Shown piece by piece: positions 8,040 to 16,060 of a stretch of 64,000 bases of DNA. Made by a program: the position numbers and the translations under genes. The DNA comes from Streptomyces spinoverrucosus (GTDB lineage Bacteria > Actinomycetota > Actinomycetes > Streptomycetales > Streptomycetaceae), in NCBI RefSeq assembly GCF_006539505.1, contig NZ_BJND01000043.1:1-64000 (forward strand), read 5' to 3'. Position 1 is the first letter of the stretch; each line of letters opens with the position of its first letter. The notes beneath the pieces were generated by a model, which was not told where the DNA came from, searched no databases, and worked only from the letters and a program-made list of their open reading frames with translations.

Positions 8040-9300
8040 CCCGGCGCATCCGGTAGCTGTCCCCTTCGAGGCGGACGACCTCGGCGTGATGGGCCAGTCG
8101 GTCCACCATCGCCGGGGCGGCCGCACCGCCGAACACCTCGTCCCACCGCTCCAGTGGGCGGTCGCCGGTGACGATCAGCGAGCCGCGCTCGTAGCGGTGC
8201 GCGACCAGCCGGAAGAAGAGCTGCGAGGTGTCGGCGTCGAAGGGCAGGTAGCCGACCTCGTCGACGATCAGCAGCGGGTAGACGTCGAGGCGGTGCAGCT
8301 CCTCCCCGAGCCGGCCGTCGGCCTGCGCCTTCGCCAGCCGCGCCGCCCACTCACCGGCGGTCGCGAACAGCACCCGGTGACCGGCCTGGCAGGCGCGCAC
8401 GCCGAGGCCGATGGCGAGGTGCGTCTTGCCGGTGCCCGGCGGCCCCACGAACACGACGTTGCGCCGGGCGACTACGAAGTCCAGCTTGCCGAGCCGGGCC
8501 ACGGCCTCCCGGTCGAAGGACCGCGGGTGCTCGGCGTCGAAGTCCTCCAGCAGCTTGCGGGCGGGGAACCCGGCCGCCCGCAGCCGCGCCTCGGCGCTCG
8601 GCACCTCCTCCCGCTGGGCCGGGATCACGGCCCTCCCGGGCGGAGCGTCCTCGGCGGCGTGCCGCTGCTCGGGCTGGTGGGAGGACTGCTGGGGCTGATG
8701 GGAGGACTGGTGGGCCCGCTCGGCCTGCGCCGCCATCGGCCCCGACATGTACGCGAGGATCGCGGCCGACACGATGAACGCCATGTGGATCACCGTGCCC
8801 CACAGCAGGGAGTGCCGTGAGGTGTGGTGCACATCCACGAACATCTGCAGCAGATGGACGGACGAGATACCGACGATGGCGGTGGCCAGCTTGACCTTCA
8901 GCACGTTGGAGTTCACGTGCGAGAGCCATTCCGGCTGGTCACGGTGGCCCTGGAGGCCGATCCGGGAGACGAACGTCTCGTAGCCGCCGACGATCACCAT
9001 GATCAGCAGATTGGCGATCATGACGACGTCGACGAGTTTGAGCACGGCGAGCATGACGTAGGTCTCCGTCGCCTGCCCGGTGACGCAGCGAACGATTAAC
9101 GCCCAGAGCTCGTTGAAGAACTTGTAGACATAGACCCCCTGGGCTGCCACGAGACCGAAGTACAGCGGCGCCTGCAGCCAGCGCGTGGCGAACAGCGCGT
9201 AACCGAGGGTGGTGGTGGGCGGGGACGGGGCACGAGTGATGGCCTGCACGCTCTGCATTGTTCGCAGCCACCGCCGTCCAGGTGAAACCACGCCACTCAC
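8017..9300 (-). CDS. UPF0114 membrane domain fused to IstB-like ATPase
   Basis: A single 427-residue frame joins two unrelated families. Residues about 30-185 match the UPF0114/YqhA membrane family (FATRWLQAPLYFGL, LKLVDVVMIANLLIMVIVGGYE, ISSVHLLQMFVD) with three or four transmembrane helices. A His/Gln-rich linker (197-214, repeated QSSHQP) follows. Residues about 235-425 are the IS21 helper ATPase IstB without its N-terminus: Walker A GPPGTGKT at 286-293, Walker B LLIVDEVG at 343-350, and HHAEVVRLEGDSYR near the end. No istA, terminal repeats or frameshift are seen. ATG 9258 is an alternative start. It could be a captured IstB fragment under selection or a recent read-through fusion. Confidence 0.85.
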   Translation of the reverse strand: MSGVVSPGRRWLRTMQSVQAITRAPSPPTTTLGYALFATRWLQAPLYFGLVAAQGVYVYKFFNELWALIVRCVTGQATETYVMLAVLKLVDVVMIANLLIMVIVGGYETFVSRIGLQGHRDQPEWLSHVNSNVLKVKLATAIVGISSVHLLQMFVDVHHTSRHSLLWGTVIHMAFIVSAAILAYMSGPMAAQAERAHQSSHQPQQSSHQPEQRHAAEDAPPGRAVIPAQREEVPSAEARLRAAGFPARKLLEDFDAEHPRSFDREAVARLGKLDFVVARRNVVFVGPPGTGKTHLAIGLGVRACQAGHRVLFATAGEWAARLAKAQADGRLGEELHRLDVYPLLIVDEVGYLPFDADTSQLFFRLVAHRYERGSLIVTGDRPLERWDEVFGGAAAPAMVDRLAHHAEVVRLEGDSYRMRRASSEWAG

Positions 9301-9413
9301 ACGAATGAAAAGACATCCTGTAGGACTCCGACCGGACTCCTACAGGACTCCGAGAAGGATCAGGCACACTGGACGTTTGGCCCCCCACCGAGCATCCGGA
9401 AAGGCAGCCACGC

Positions 9414-11057
9414 GTGAACGGACCATTGATCGTCCAGTCGGACAAGACCCTGCTCCTCGAAGTCGATCACGAGCAGGCCGACGAGTGCCGTCGGGCGATC
9501 GCGGCGTTCGCCGAGCTGGAGCGGGCGCCCGAGCACATCCACACCTACCGGGTGACGCCGCTCGGCCTGTGGAACGCGCGCGCGGCCGGGCACGACGCCG
9601 AGCAGGTCGTGGACGCGCTGGTGACGTACAGCCGCTATCCCGTGCCGCACGCGCTGCTCGTCGACATCGCCGACACGATGGACCGGTACGGCCGCCTGAC
9701 CCTGAGCAAGCACCCGGCGCACGGCCTCGTCCTCACCACCACCGACCGCCCGGTCCTGGAGGAGGTGCTCCGCTCCAAGCGGATCGCACCCCTGGTCGGC
9801 ACCCGCATCGACCCGGACACCGTCGCCGTGCACCCCTCCGAGCGCGGGCAGATCAAGCAGGTGCTGCTGAAGCTGGGCTGGCCGGCCGAGGACCTCGCCG
9901 GGTACGTCGACGGCGAGGCGCACCCGATCGAGCTGCGCGAGGACGGCTGGGCGCTGCGGCCGTACCAGAAGCAGGCCGTGGAGAACTTCTGGCACGGCGG
10001 GTCCGGGGTGGTCGTACTGCCCTGTGGGGCCGGTAAGACGCTGGTCGGTGCGGGGTCCATGGCCCAGGCGAAGGCGACGACCCTGATCCTCGTCACCAAC
10101 ACGGTCTCGGCCCGGCAGTGGAAGCACGAGCTGGTGAAGCGGACCTCGCTGACCGAGGACGAGATCGGTGAGTACAGCGGCACGAGGAAGGAGATCCGGC
10201 CGGTCACCATCGCGACGTACCAGGTGCTGACGACGAAGCGGAAGGGTGTCTATCCGCACCTGGAGCTGTTCGACTCCCGGGACTGGGGGCTGATCGTCTA
10301 CGACGAGGTGCATCTGCTGCCCGCGCCGGTCTTCAAGTTCACCGCCGACCTCCAGGCGCGCCGCCGCCTGGGCCTGACGGCGACGCTGGTGCGCGAGGAC
10401 GGCCGTGAGTCGGACGTGTTCTCGCTGATCGGGCCGAAGCGGTTCGACGCGCCGTGGAAGGAGATCGAGGCGCAGGGGTACATCGCGCCCGCCGACTGCG
10501 TGGAGGTCCGGGTGAATCTCACGGACTCCGAGCGGCTCGCGTACGCGACGGCGGAGCAGGAGGAGAAGTACCGCTTCTGCTCCACGACCGAGACCAAGCG
10601 GAAGGTGACGGAGGCGATCGTCCGGCGGTTCGCCGGGCAGCAGATCCTCGTCATCGGGCAGTACATCGACCAGCTCGACGAGCTGGGGGAGCATCTCGGG
10701 GCGCCGGTGATCAAGGGCGAGACGTCCAACGCCCAGCGCGAGAAGCTCTTCGACGCCTTCCGGGAGGGCGAGATCAGCGTCCTGGTCGTCTCCAAGGTCG
10801 CCAACTTCTCCATCGACCTGCCGGAGGCGACCGTCGCCGTCCAGGTGTCCGGGACCTTCGGGTCGCGTCAGGAGGAGGCCCAGCGGCTGGGGCGCGTGCT
10901 GCGCCCGAAGGCGGACGGCCACCAGGCGCACTTCTACTCGGTCGTCGCCCGCGACACGCTCGACCAGGACTTCGCGGCCCACCGCCAGCGGTTCCTGGCG
11001 GAGCAGGGGTACGCGTACCGGATCATGGACGCGGACGAGTTGCTGGCGGAGAGCTGA
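9414..11057 (+). CDS. DNA repair helicase XPB
   Basis: A 547-residue superfamily 2 3'-5' helicase of the bacterial XPB type. The N-terminal ~170 residues form the damage-recognition region. Motif I is LPCGAGKT at 202-209, motif II DEVH at 297-300, motif III GLTATL, followed by the XPB-specific RED motif region (LVREDGRES), and motif VI QRLGRVLRPK near the C-terminus. It is expected to unwind DNA in repair. GTG 9414 has GAAAGG upstream. The last 124 bp are overlapped antiparallel by the neighbouring membrane gene. Confidence 0.95.
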   Translation: MNGPLIVQSDKTLLLEVDHEQADECRRAIAAFAELERAPEHIHTYRVTPLGLWNARAAGHDAEQVVDALVTYSRYPVPHALLVDIADTMDRYGRLTLSKHPAHGLVLTTTDRPVLEEVLRSKRIAPLVGTRIDPDTVAVHPSERGQIKQVLLKLGWPAEDLAGYVDGEAHPIELREDGWALRPYQKQAVENFWHGGSGVVVLPCGAGKTLVGAGSMAQAKATTLILVTNTVSARQWKHELVKRTSLTEDEIGEYSGTRKEIRPVTIATYQVLTTKRKGVYPHLELFDSRDWGLIVYDEVHLLPAPVFKFTADLQARRRLGLTATLVREDGRESDVFSLIGPKRFDAPWKEIEAQGYIAPADCVEVRVNLTDSERLAYATAEQEEKYRFCSTTETKRKVTEAIVRRFAGQQILVIGQYIDQLDELGEHLGAPVIKGETSNAQREKLFDAFREGEISVLVVSKVANFSIDLPEATVAVQVSGTFGSRQEEAQRLGRVLRPKADGHQAHFYSVVARDTLDQDFAAHRQRFLAEQGYAYRIMDADELLAES

Positions 11058-12169
11058 CTCCATAAGACCGTACGCAGGGCCTTTGACGTCAGCACCACCA
11101 GTCCCACGAGGGGATAGGGCGAGGCCAGGGGCTGTTGCCACCACGGGAGGTGAAGGTCCAGGTCGCCCTGGTGGGGGACGAGCCACATGGTGCGGGCCGT
11201 GAAGAGGAACGTCACGGTGAGCGCCAGGTGGGTGCGGCCGTCCGCCAGGAGTACGGCGATCAGGGGCACGCACCAGACCCAGTGGTGGGACCAGCTGATC
11301 GGTGAGGTCAGCAGCGCGGTGACGGCCGTCAGCAGCAGGGCGTGGCGGTCGTCCGGCGTGCGGTGGATCAGCCACAGGGCGGCGGCCGCGATCAGGACGG
11401 CGGGCGCCACCCAGGCGAGGCCCGGCGCCGGGTCGCCCAGGGCGCGGGCGATCAGGCCCTGGAGCGACTGGTTGTCGATGATCCAGGGCTTGCCCACCCG
11501 GTCGGTCTCGTAGAGGCGGCGCAGCCAGAAGTCCGCGCTGGCGGCGGGGAGCGCCAGCGCGCCGAGGGCGACGGTCGCCGCGAAGGCGGTCGTGGCGGTG
11601 GCGGCCTCCCGGTGGCGGCCGCGCAGCAGCAGGTACGCGATGAAGACGGCCGGCGTGAGCTTGATGCCGGCCGCGATGCCGATGGCCACGCCCTTGCCCA
11701 GGGCGCCGGGCGGGCGGGTGAGGTCCCAGAGGATCAGGCAGGCGAGAGCGAGGTTGATCTGGCCGTAGAGGAGCGTCTGGAAGACCGGTTCCAGCCACAG
11801 GGCGAGGGCGGTGGCCGCGCAGAGGGCCGGGAGGCGCAGGGGGCGGCCGGCGAGTCGGGCCGAGAGGTGGACCAGGCAGGCGGTGAGCAGGGTGTTGACC
11901 GCGAGGAAGCCGGCTTTCAGGGCCGCTACGGGGATCCAGGCGGCGGGGGTGAAGACGAGCGCGGCGAAGGGGGGATAGGTGGCGGGCAGGTCCCACTCGG
12001 TGACGGTGAAGGCGTACAGGTCACGGCCGTGCAGGACGGCTGCGCCCTCGGCCCGGTACACCAGGGCGTCGGCCATGGGTGGGCGTTGTACGACGCACAG
12101 GGCGGCGAAGGCCGCGACGGAGACGGCGAGGAGGGTCGCGGAGGCTGCCGAGCGTGATCGTCTCGTCAC
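10934..12169 (-). CDS. GT87/DUF2029-like membrane glycosyltransferase
   Basis: A 411-residue polytopic protein with about nine hydrophobic helices. Early motifs DALVYRAEG and YPPFAALVFTP, then LLYGQINLALACLILWD and KLTPAVFIAYLL, are typical of the alpha-mannosyltransferase-like DUF2029/GT87 family, which transfers sugars from polyprenyl donors outside the membrane. The C-terminal 40 or so residues lie antisense to xpb and read like compositional translation, so the ancestral stop has probably been lost. The GTG start at 12169 is preceded by TAGTGT (12176-12181) and 6 nt, suggesting leaderless expression. Confidence 0.8.
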   Translation of the reverse strand: MTRRSRSAASATLLAVSVAAFAALCVVQRPPMADALVYRAEGAAVLHGRDLYAFTVTEWDLPATYPPFAALVFTPAAWIPVAALKAGFLAVNTLLTACLVHLSARLAGRPLRLPALCAATALALWLEPVFQTLLYGQINLALACLILWDLTRPPGALGKGVAIGIAAGIKLTPAVFIAYLLLRGRHREAATATTAFAATVALGALALPAASADFWLRRLYETDRVGKPWIIDNQSLQGLIARALGDPAPGLAWVAPAVLIAAAALWLIHRTPDDRHALLLTAVTALLTSPISWSHHWVWCVPLIAVLLADGRTHLALTVTFLFTARTMWLVPHQGDLDLHLPWWQQPLASPYPLVGLVVLTSKALRTVLWSQLSASNSSASMIRYAYPCSARNRWRWAAKSWSSVSRATTE

Positions 12170-12186
12170 ACGGTGACACTAGACGC

Positions 12187-12372
12187 TCACTTGCGGCGGA
12201 CGCCCGCCTCCTCGCCGTACTCACCGAGGATGATCACATCGAACGCGGCACCCGCGAACACCCGCACGGCACGCAGGGCTTCGCCGAGGCCGTGACGGTG
12301 GGTGGGGGTGAGGGCTGATGTGCCGGGGGCGCGGGCCGGCGCGGGGGCTGGGGTGAAGGTCGCTGCACTCAT
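12187..12372 (-). CDS. small conserved-type hypothetical protein
   Basis: A 61-residue protein from ATG 12372. The N-terminal half is Ala/Pro/Thr-rich; the C-terminal half, HRHGLGEALRAVRVFAGAAF then DVIILGEYGEEAGVRRK, is better ordered and amphipathic and resembles short Streptomyces proteins of unknown function. It lies between the GT87 gene and a repeat-filled gap. I infer it is real from the non-repetitive conserved-looking end; no ribosome-binding site is obvious. Confidence 0.5.
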   Translation of the reverse strand: MSAATFTPAPAPARAPGTSALTPTHRHGLGEALRAVRVFAGAAFDVIILGEYGEEAGVRRK

Positions 12373-12554
12373 GCATCCATGGTGGATTTCGCACCGTAAA
12401 GGGGGCATCGGTCTGGGGGCCGAACCTGCGTGGCCCTTGGGTAGCCCTTCAGGGGGAGCCATGGCCCTGAGGGAGGAGGGCTGGGCCCCTAGGGGGCGTA
12501 GGGGGCGGGCGTGGGGGCGGGGGGAGCGGGCCCTGAGGGGCGGGGGCGCAGGGG

Positions 12555-12845
12555 GCGTGGGGAAGGGGGTCTGAGGGGCCGGGGGCGCAGGGGGCGTGGC
12601 GACGAGCCCGAGCGGCGGGCCGCAGGGGGCGTGGCGACGAGCCCGAGCAGCGGGCCGCAGGGGGCGCGGCGACGAGCCCGAGCGGCCAGCCGCAGGGGCC
12701 ACGGCGACCAGCCCCCACAGCCAGCCGCAGACGGCCACGGCGACCAGCCCGAACAGCCAGCCGCAGACGGCCACAGCCACCAGCCCGAACAGCCAGCCGC
12801 AGACGGCCACAGCCACCAGCCCCAACAGCCAGCCGCAGGCGGCCA
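12555..12845. repeat. 35-36 bp tandem repeat, about 8 copies
   Basis: The CGCAG landmark recurs at 12589, 12624, 12659, 12694, 12729, 12765, 12801 and 12837, giving spacings of 35,35,35,35,36,36,36. Left copies are G-rich (GGCGACGAGCCCGAGC) and right copies have drifted to a CAGCCCGAACAGCCAGCC form. The 36-bp copies would encode ATATSPNSQPQT, but no supported start was found. The surrounding gap from 12373 to 13076 otherwise holds only G-rich low-complexity DNA and the promoter of the next gene. Confidence 0.85.
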
Positions 12846-12951
12846 CCGGGGGGGCCGTAGGCCGACCCTGAGGGGAGGCCAGGACGGCGGGCCAGGGGAA
12901 CGCCGGTGAGGCGGGCCAAGGGGAAGCCGGTGGCCGTCGGGAAGAAATTCG

Positions 12952-12981
12952 TTGGCCCGTCCTCTGCCGCTCACCTAGAAT
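12952..12981 (+). promoter_or_regulatory. candidate promoter of the HelD-like gene
   Basis: TTGGCC at 12952-12957 and TAGAAT at 12976-12981 are separated by 18 bp, a good vegetative sigma-type pair, about 95 bp before the TTG start at 13077. No rifamycin-associated inverted repeat was seen here. Confidence 0.5.
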
Positions 12982-13076
12982 CTCCGCTCTTGCCCGCCTC
13001 CCTTGCGGAGTGCCGCCGCCCGGACGGAAACCGGGGGCATCCCTCACCGCACCCGTAGCTCTTCGGAGGCACCGCC

Positions 13077-15116
13077 TTGTCCACGCCCGCCGACGATCCG
13101 CTCGCCCGTGAGCGTTCCCACCTCACCGCGTCCCGTGCCGCCCTGCGGGCCATGCGTGAGGACGTCGAGTCGCTCGACATCAGCGACGTCACCGCCAACT
13201 GGGTCAACGCGCAGATCCTGGAACGCCAGATCGACGAGCGCATCAAGGCCCTCGCCGACCTCAGCGACACCCCACTGTTCTTCGGCCGCCTCGACTACCT
13301 GCACGCCCCCGGCGTCGAGCAGGCCGAGGGCGCGGAAGGCGAGCGCTTCTACATCGGGCGCCGGCATGTGCACGACGCGGACGGCGACCCCATGGTCATC
13401 GACTGGCGTGCGCCGGTGTCACAGCCGTTCTACCGGGCGTCCAAGAAGGACCCGATGGACATCGCGCTGCGCCGCCGTTTCGGTTACATCGGCGGGGAGT
13501 TGACGGCGTACGAGGACGAGCACCTCTCCGACCCGGCCGAGGCGGCGCGGACCAGCAAGCTGCTCCAGCAGGAGATCGAGCGCCCGCGTGTCGGCCCGAT
13601 GCGGGACATCGTCGCCACGATCCAGCCCGAGCAGGACGAGATCGTCCGCAGCGGACTGGGCGGCACGGTGTGCGTACAGGGCGGCCCCGGCACCGGAAAG
13701 ACCGCGGTCGGCCTGCACCGCGTCGCCTACCTCCTCTACGCCCACCGCGACCGGCTGGCCCGCACGGGCACCCTGGTGATCGGCCCGAACCGCTCCTTCC
13801 TGCACTACATCGAGCAAGTTCTCCCGGCGCTGGGCGAGTTGACGGTCCGCCAGGCCACGGTCGACGACCTGGTGGCGCATGTGGAGGTACGGGGCACGGA
13901 CGACGCGGCGGCCGCCCTCGTCAAGGGCGACGCGAGGATGGCGGAGGTCGTCCGCCGGGCGCTGTACGCGCACGTGACCATGCCCACGGAGCCGGTCGTC
14001 GTGGTGCGCGGGTCACGGCGGTGGCGGGTTCCGGCGTACGAAGTCGAGGAGATCGTGCGGGAGTTGCTGGACCGGGGCATCCGGTACGGCGCCGCCCGCG
14101 ATGCCCTGCCACAGCGGATCGCGCATGCCGTGCTGGTGCAGATGGAACGGTCGGGTGAGGCGCCGGACGACCGGGTGCAGGACGCGGTGGCCCGCAACAC
14201 TGCCGTGAAGGCGGCCGTCAAGGCGATCTGGCCGGCCGTGGACCCGGCGAAGCTGGTGCTGCGGCTGCTGACGGACGCGGACTTTCTCGCCGTACACGCG
14301 GAAGGCGTACTGAGCGAGGACGAGCAGAAGACGATCCTGTGGGCGAGACCGGCCCGGTCGGTGAAGTCGGCCAAGTGGTCGGCGGCGGACGCGGTGCTGA
14401 TCGACGAGGCGCGGGACCTGATCGACCGGACGCCGTCCCTCGGCCATGTCGTCCTCGACGAGGCGCAGGACCTGTCGCCCATGCAGTACCGGGCGGTCGG
14501 CCGCCGCTGCACCACCGGCTCCGCGACGGTCCTCGGCGACCTGGCGCAGGGCACCACGCCGTGGGCGACGCGCAGTTGGCAGGAGGCGCTCGCCCATCTG
14601 GGCAAGGACGACGCGGTGATCGAGGAACTGACGGCGGGTTTCCGCGTCCCGACGGACGTCATCACGTACGCCTCCCGGCTGCTGCCGCACATCGCGCCGG
14701 GCCTGACGCCGGTGGCGTCGGTGCGGGAGAACCCCGGTTCGTTCGAGGTAAGGCAGGTCGCGGGCGATACGGACGTGGTGGCGGCCTGCGCCGCATCGCT
14801 CACCCACGAGGGCTCGATCGGCCTGATCGCGGCGGACGCCCGGATCCCGGCGCTCGCGGAGGCGCTCACCTCAGCCGGGATCGGCTACCTGGCCCCCGGC
14901 GAGGAGACGTCGTACGACACCCGCCTGACCCTGGTCCCGGCCTCGCTGGCCAAGGGCCTGGAGTACGACTACGTGGTCCTGGACGAACCCCAGGCGATCG
15001 TCGACGCCGAACCGGACGAACGAACGGGGCTGCGGCGGCTGTACGTGGCCCTGACGCGAGCGGTGTCGGGTCTGACGGTGACGCACAAGGCGCCGTTGCC
15101 GGAGCAGCTGACCTGA
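13077..15116 (+). CDS. HelD-like RNA polymerase-recycling helicase
   Basis: A 679-residue UvrD-like superfamily 1 ATPase of the HelD type. The N-terminal region (RSHLTASRAALRAMREDVES) is the helical arm that reaches into the RNA polymerase channel, followed by the family motif MVIDWRAPVSQPFY. Walker A is GGPGTGKT at 202-209, motif II VVLDEAQDLSP near 460, and a KGLEYDYVVLDEP motif near the C-terminus. HelD proteins remove RNA polymerase from nucleic acid, and some relatives (HelR) give rifampicin tolerance. TTG 13077 is chosen because GGAGG lies 8 nt upstream. Confidence 0.9.
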   Translation: MSTPADDPLARERSHLTASRAALRAMREDVESLDISDVTANWVNAQILERQIDERIKALADLSDTPLFFGRLDYLHAPGVEQAEGAEGERFYIGRRHVHDADGDPMVIDWRAPVSQPFYRASKKDPMDIALRRRFGYIGGELTAYEDEHLSDPAEAARTSKLLQQEIERPRVGPMRDIVATIQPEQDEIVRSGLGGTVCVQGGPGTGKTAVGLHRVAYLLYAHRDRLARTGTLVIGPNRSFLHYIEQVLPALGELTVRQATVDDLVAHVEVRGTDDAAAALVKGDARMAEVVRRALYAHVTMPTEPVVVVRGSRRWRVPAYEVEEIVRELLDRGIRYGAARDALPQRIAHAVLVQMERSGEAPDDRVQDAVARNTAVKAAVKAIWPAVDPAKLVLRLLTDADFLAVHAEGVLSEDEQKTILWARPARSVKSAKWSAADAVLIDEARDLIDRTPSLGHVVLDEAQDLSPMQYRAVGRRCTTGSATVLGDLAQGTTPWATRSWQEALAHLGKDDAVIEELTAGFRVPTDVITYASRLLPHIAPGLTPVASVRENPGSFEVRQVAGDTDVVAACAASLTHEGSIGLIAADARIPALAEALTSAGIGYLAPGEETSYDTRLTLVPASLAKGLEYDYVVLDEPQAIVDAEPDERTGLRRLYVALTRAVSGLTVTHKAPLPEQLT

Positions 15117-15125
15117 GGGACCAAC

Positions 15126-15163
15126 CCGGCGGGCCTCGTGCCGCATGGGGCCGCCCGGGTGGG
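15126..15163. terminator. bidirectional hairpin between convergent genes
   Basis: An imperfect GC-rich inverted repeat (ACCCGGCGGGCC against GGCCGCCCGGGT) fills the 49-bp gap between the HelD-like and cutC stops. There is no T-run. Confidence 0.4.
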
Positions 15164-15165
15164 CA

Positions 15166-15858
15166 TCAAGCGCCGTCCAACACCCGCCGCCACTCCCCGA
15201 CGGCCTCCACCGAAACCGGCCCCTCCCAGCCCTCCGGCCGAGCCGCCCCGCCGATATGAAACGCGTCCACCCCGGCAGCCACCAGCCGCGGCACATGCTC
15301 CAACCGCAACCCCCCGCCCACCAGAATCCGAGGCTCGTACCCCGGCTCCCCCCGCCGCCCCGCCTCGGCGAGCAGCGCCGGCAGCCCCTCGTCCACCCCA
15401 CCGGCCGCCCCGGCCGTCAGATACGTGTCCAGCCCCGGCACCCCGTCCAGCGCCTTGCGCAGCGCGTCCCGATCCGCCGCCCGGTCGATCGCGCGGTGGA
15501 ACGTCCACCGGCACCCGTCCAGCACGCCGACCACCCGCTCCACGGCATCCAGGTCCACCTCGCCGTGGGCATCGAGGAACCCGAGCACGAACTCCTCGGC
15601 CCCGGCCTCCCGCATCCGCCCGGCGACCTCGACGAGCCGCGCCACGTCGCCCGCGGCGAACCCGTCCGCCAGCCGCAGCATCACGCGCAGCGGAATGTCG
15701 ACGGCGGCCCGGATCGCGACGAAGGTCTCGACGGACGGTGTCAGCCCGTCCGCCGCCATGTCGGTGACCAGTTCGAGGCGATCCGCGCCTCCGGCCTGGG
15801 CGGCGACCGCGTCCTCGGCGTCGAGGGCGATCACCTCCAGGACTGCACGCGTGCTCAT
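15166..15858 (-). CDS. cutC: CutC family protein
   Basis: A 230-residue TIM-barrel protein of the CutC family. The start LEVIALDAEDAVAAQAGGADRLELV and the motifs GLTPS, LRVMLR, FHRAID and ILVGGGL are characteristic. CutC was named for copper homeostasis in E. coli, but that role is disputed and its true chemistry is unclear. A DasR-like operator lies 35-50 bp upstream, which hints at a link with aminosugar metabolism (inference). It converges with the HelD-like gene. Confidence 0.93.
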   Translation of the reverse strand: MSTRAVLEVIALDAEDAVAAQAGGADRLELVTDMAADGLTPSVETFVAIRAAVDIPLRVMLRLADGFAAGDVARLVEVAGRMREAGAEEFVLGFLDAHGEVDLDAVERVVGVLDGCRWTFHRAIDRAADRDALRKALDGVPGLDTYLTAGAAGGVDEGLPALLAEAGRRGEPGYEPRILVGGGLRLEHVPRLVAAGVDAFHIGGAARPEGWEGPVSVEAVGEWRRVLDGA

Positions 15859-15892
15859 GGCACCCCTTTCTTGGGCATTCCCCGAAGCGGCT

Positions 15893-15908
15893 ACAGGTCT
15901 AGTCCAAT
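15893..15908. promoter_or_regulatory. DasR-like (dre) site upstream of cutC
   Basis: ACAGGTCTAGTCCAAT matches 13 of 16 positions of the dre consensus ACTGGTCTAGACCACT, with the GGTCTAG-CCA core intact. It sits 35-50 bp before the cutC start, where a GntR-type repressor such as DasR would block transcription. The protein itself is not encoded in this window. Confidence 0.5.
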
Positions 15909-15984
15909 ATCAGGGTACGCCCGCGGGGATCGAGCCCGCGAGACGGCGTCGTACCGGCGCCGGGGCCGGAGGCGCATCGCGCAG

Positions 15985-16060
15985 CCGAAGATGTTCAGCT
16001 CACCCGAAGGTGATCAGCCCACCCGAAGGTGATCAGCTCACCCGAAGATGTTCAGCTCCC
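15985..16060. repeat. 19-bp tandem repeat, four copies
   Basis: Units begin CCGAAG at 15985, 16004, 16023 and 16042, exactly 19 bp apart, differing at a few positions (ATGTT or GTGAT before CAGCTCAC). The last copy is the 3' end of the mycothiol-enzyme gene including its stop codon, so the other three look like slippage copies of the end of that gene. Confidence 0.9.

Noticed and set aside
8017..9300. Active IS21 element
   Set aside because: There is only an N-terminally truncated IstB fused to a membrane domain, with no IstA and no terminal inverted repeats visible.
9360..11996. 878-residue minus-strand ORF
   Set aside because: It shadows xpb and the GT87 gene in another frame; low-complexity Arg/Pro translation.
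12555..12845. CRISPR array
   Set aside because: The units are contiguous 35-36 bp tandem repeats with no spacers and no cas genes nearby.
13077..15116. HelR-type rifampicin-inducible promoter
   Set aside because: No rifamycin-associated inverted repeat was found upstream; only an ordinary -35/-10 pair.
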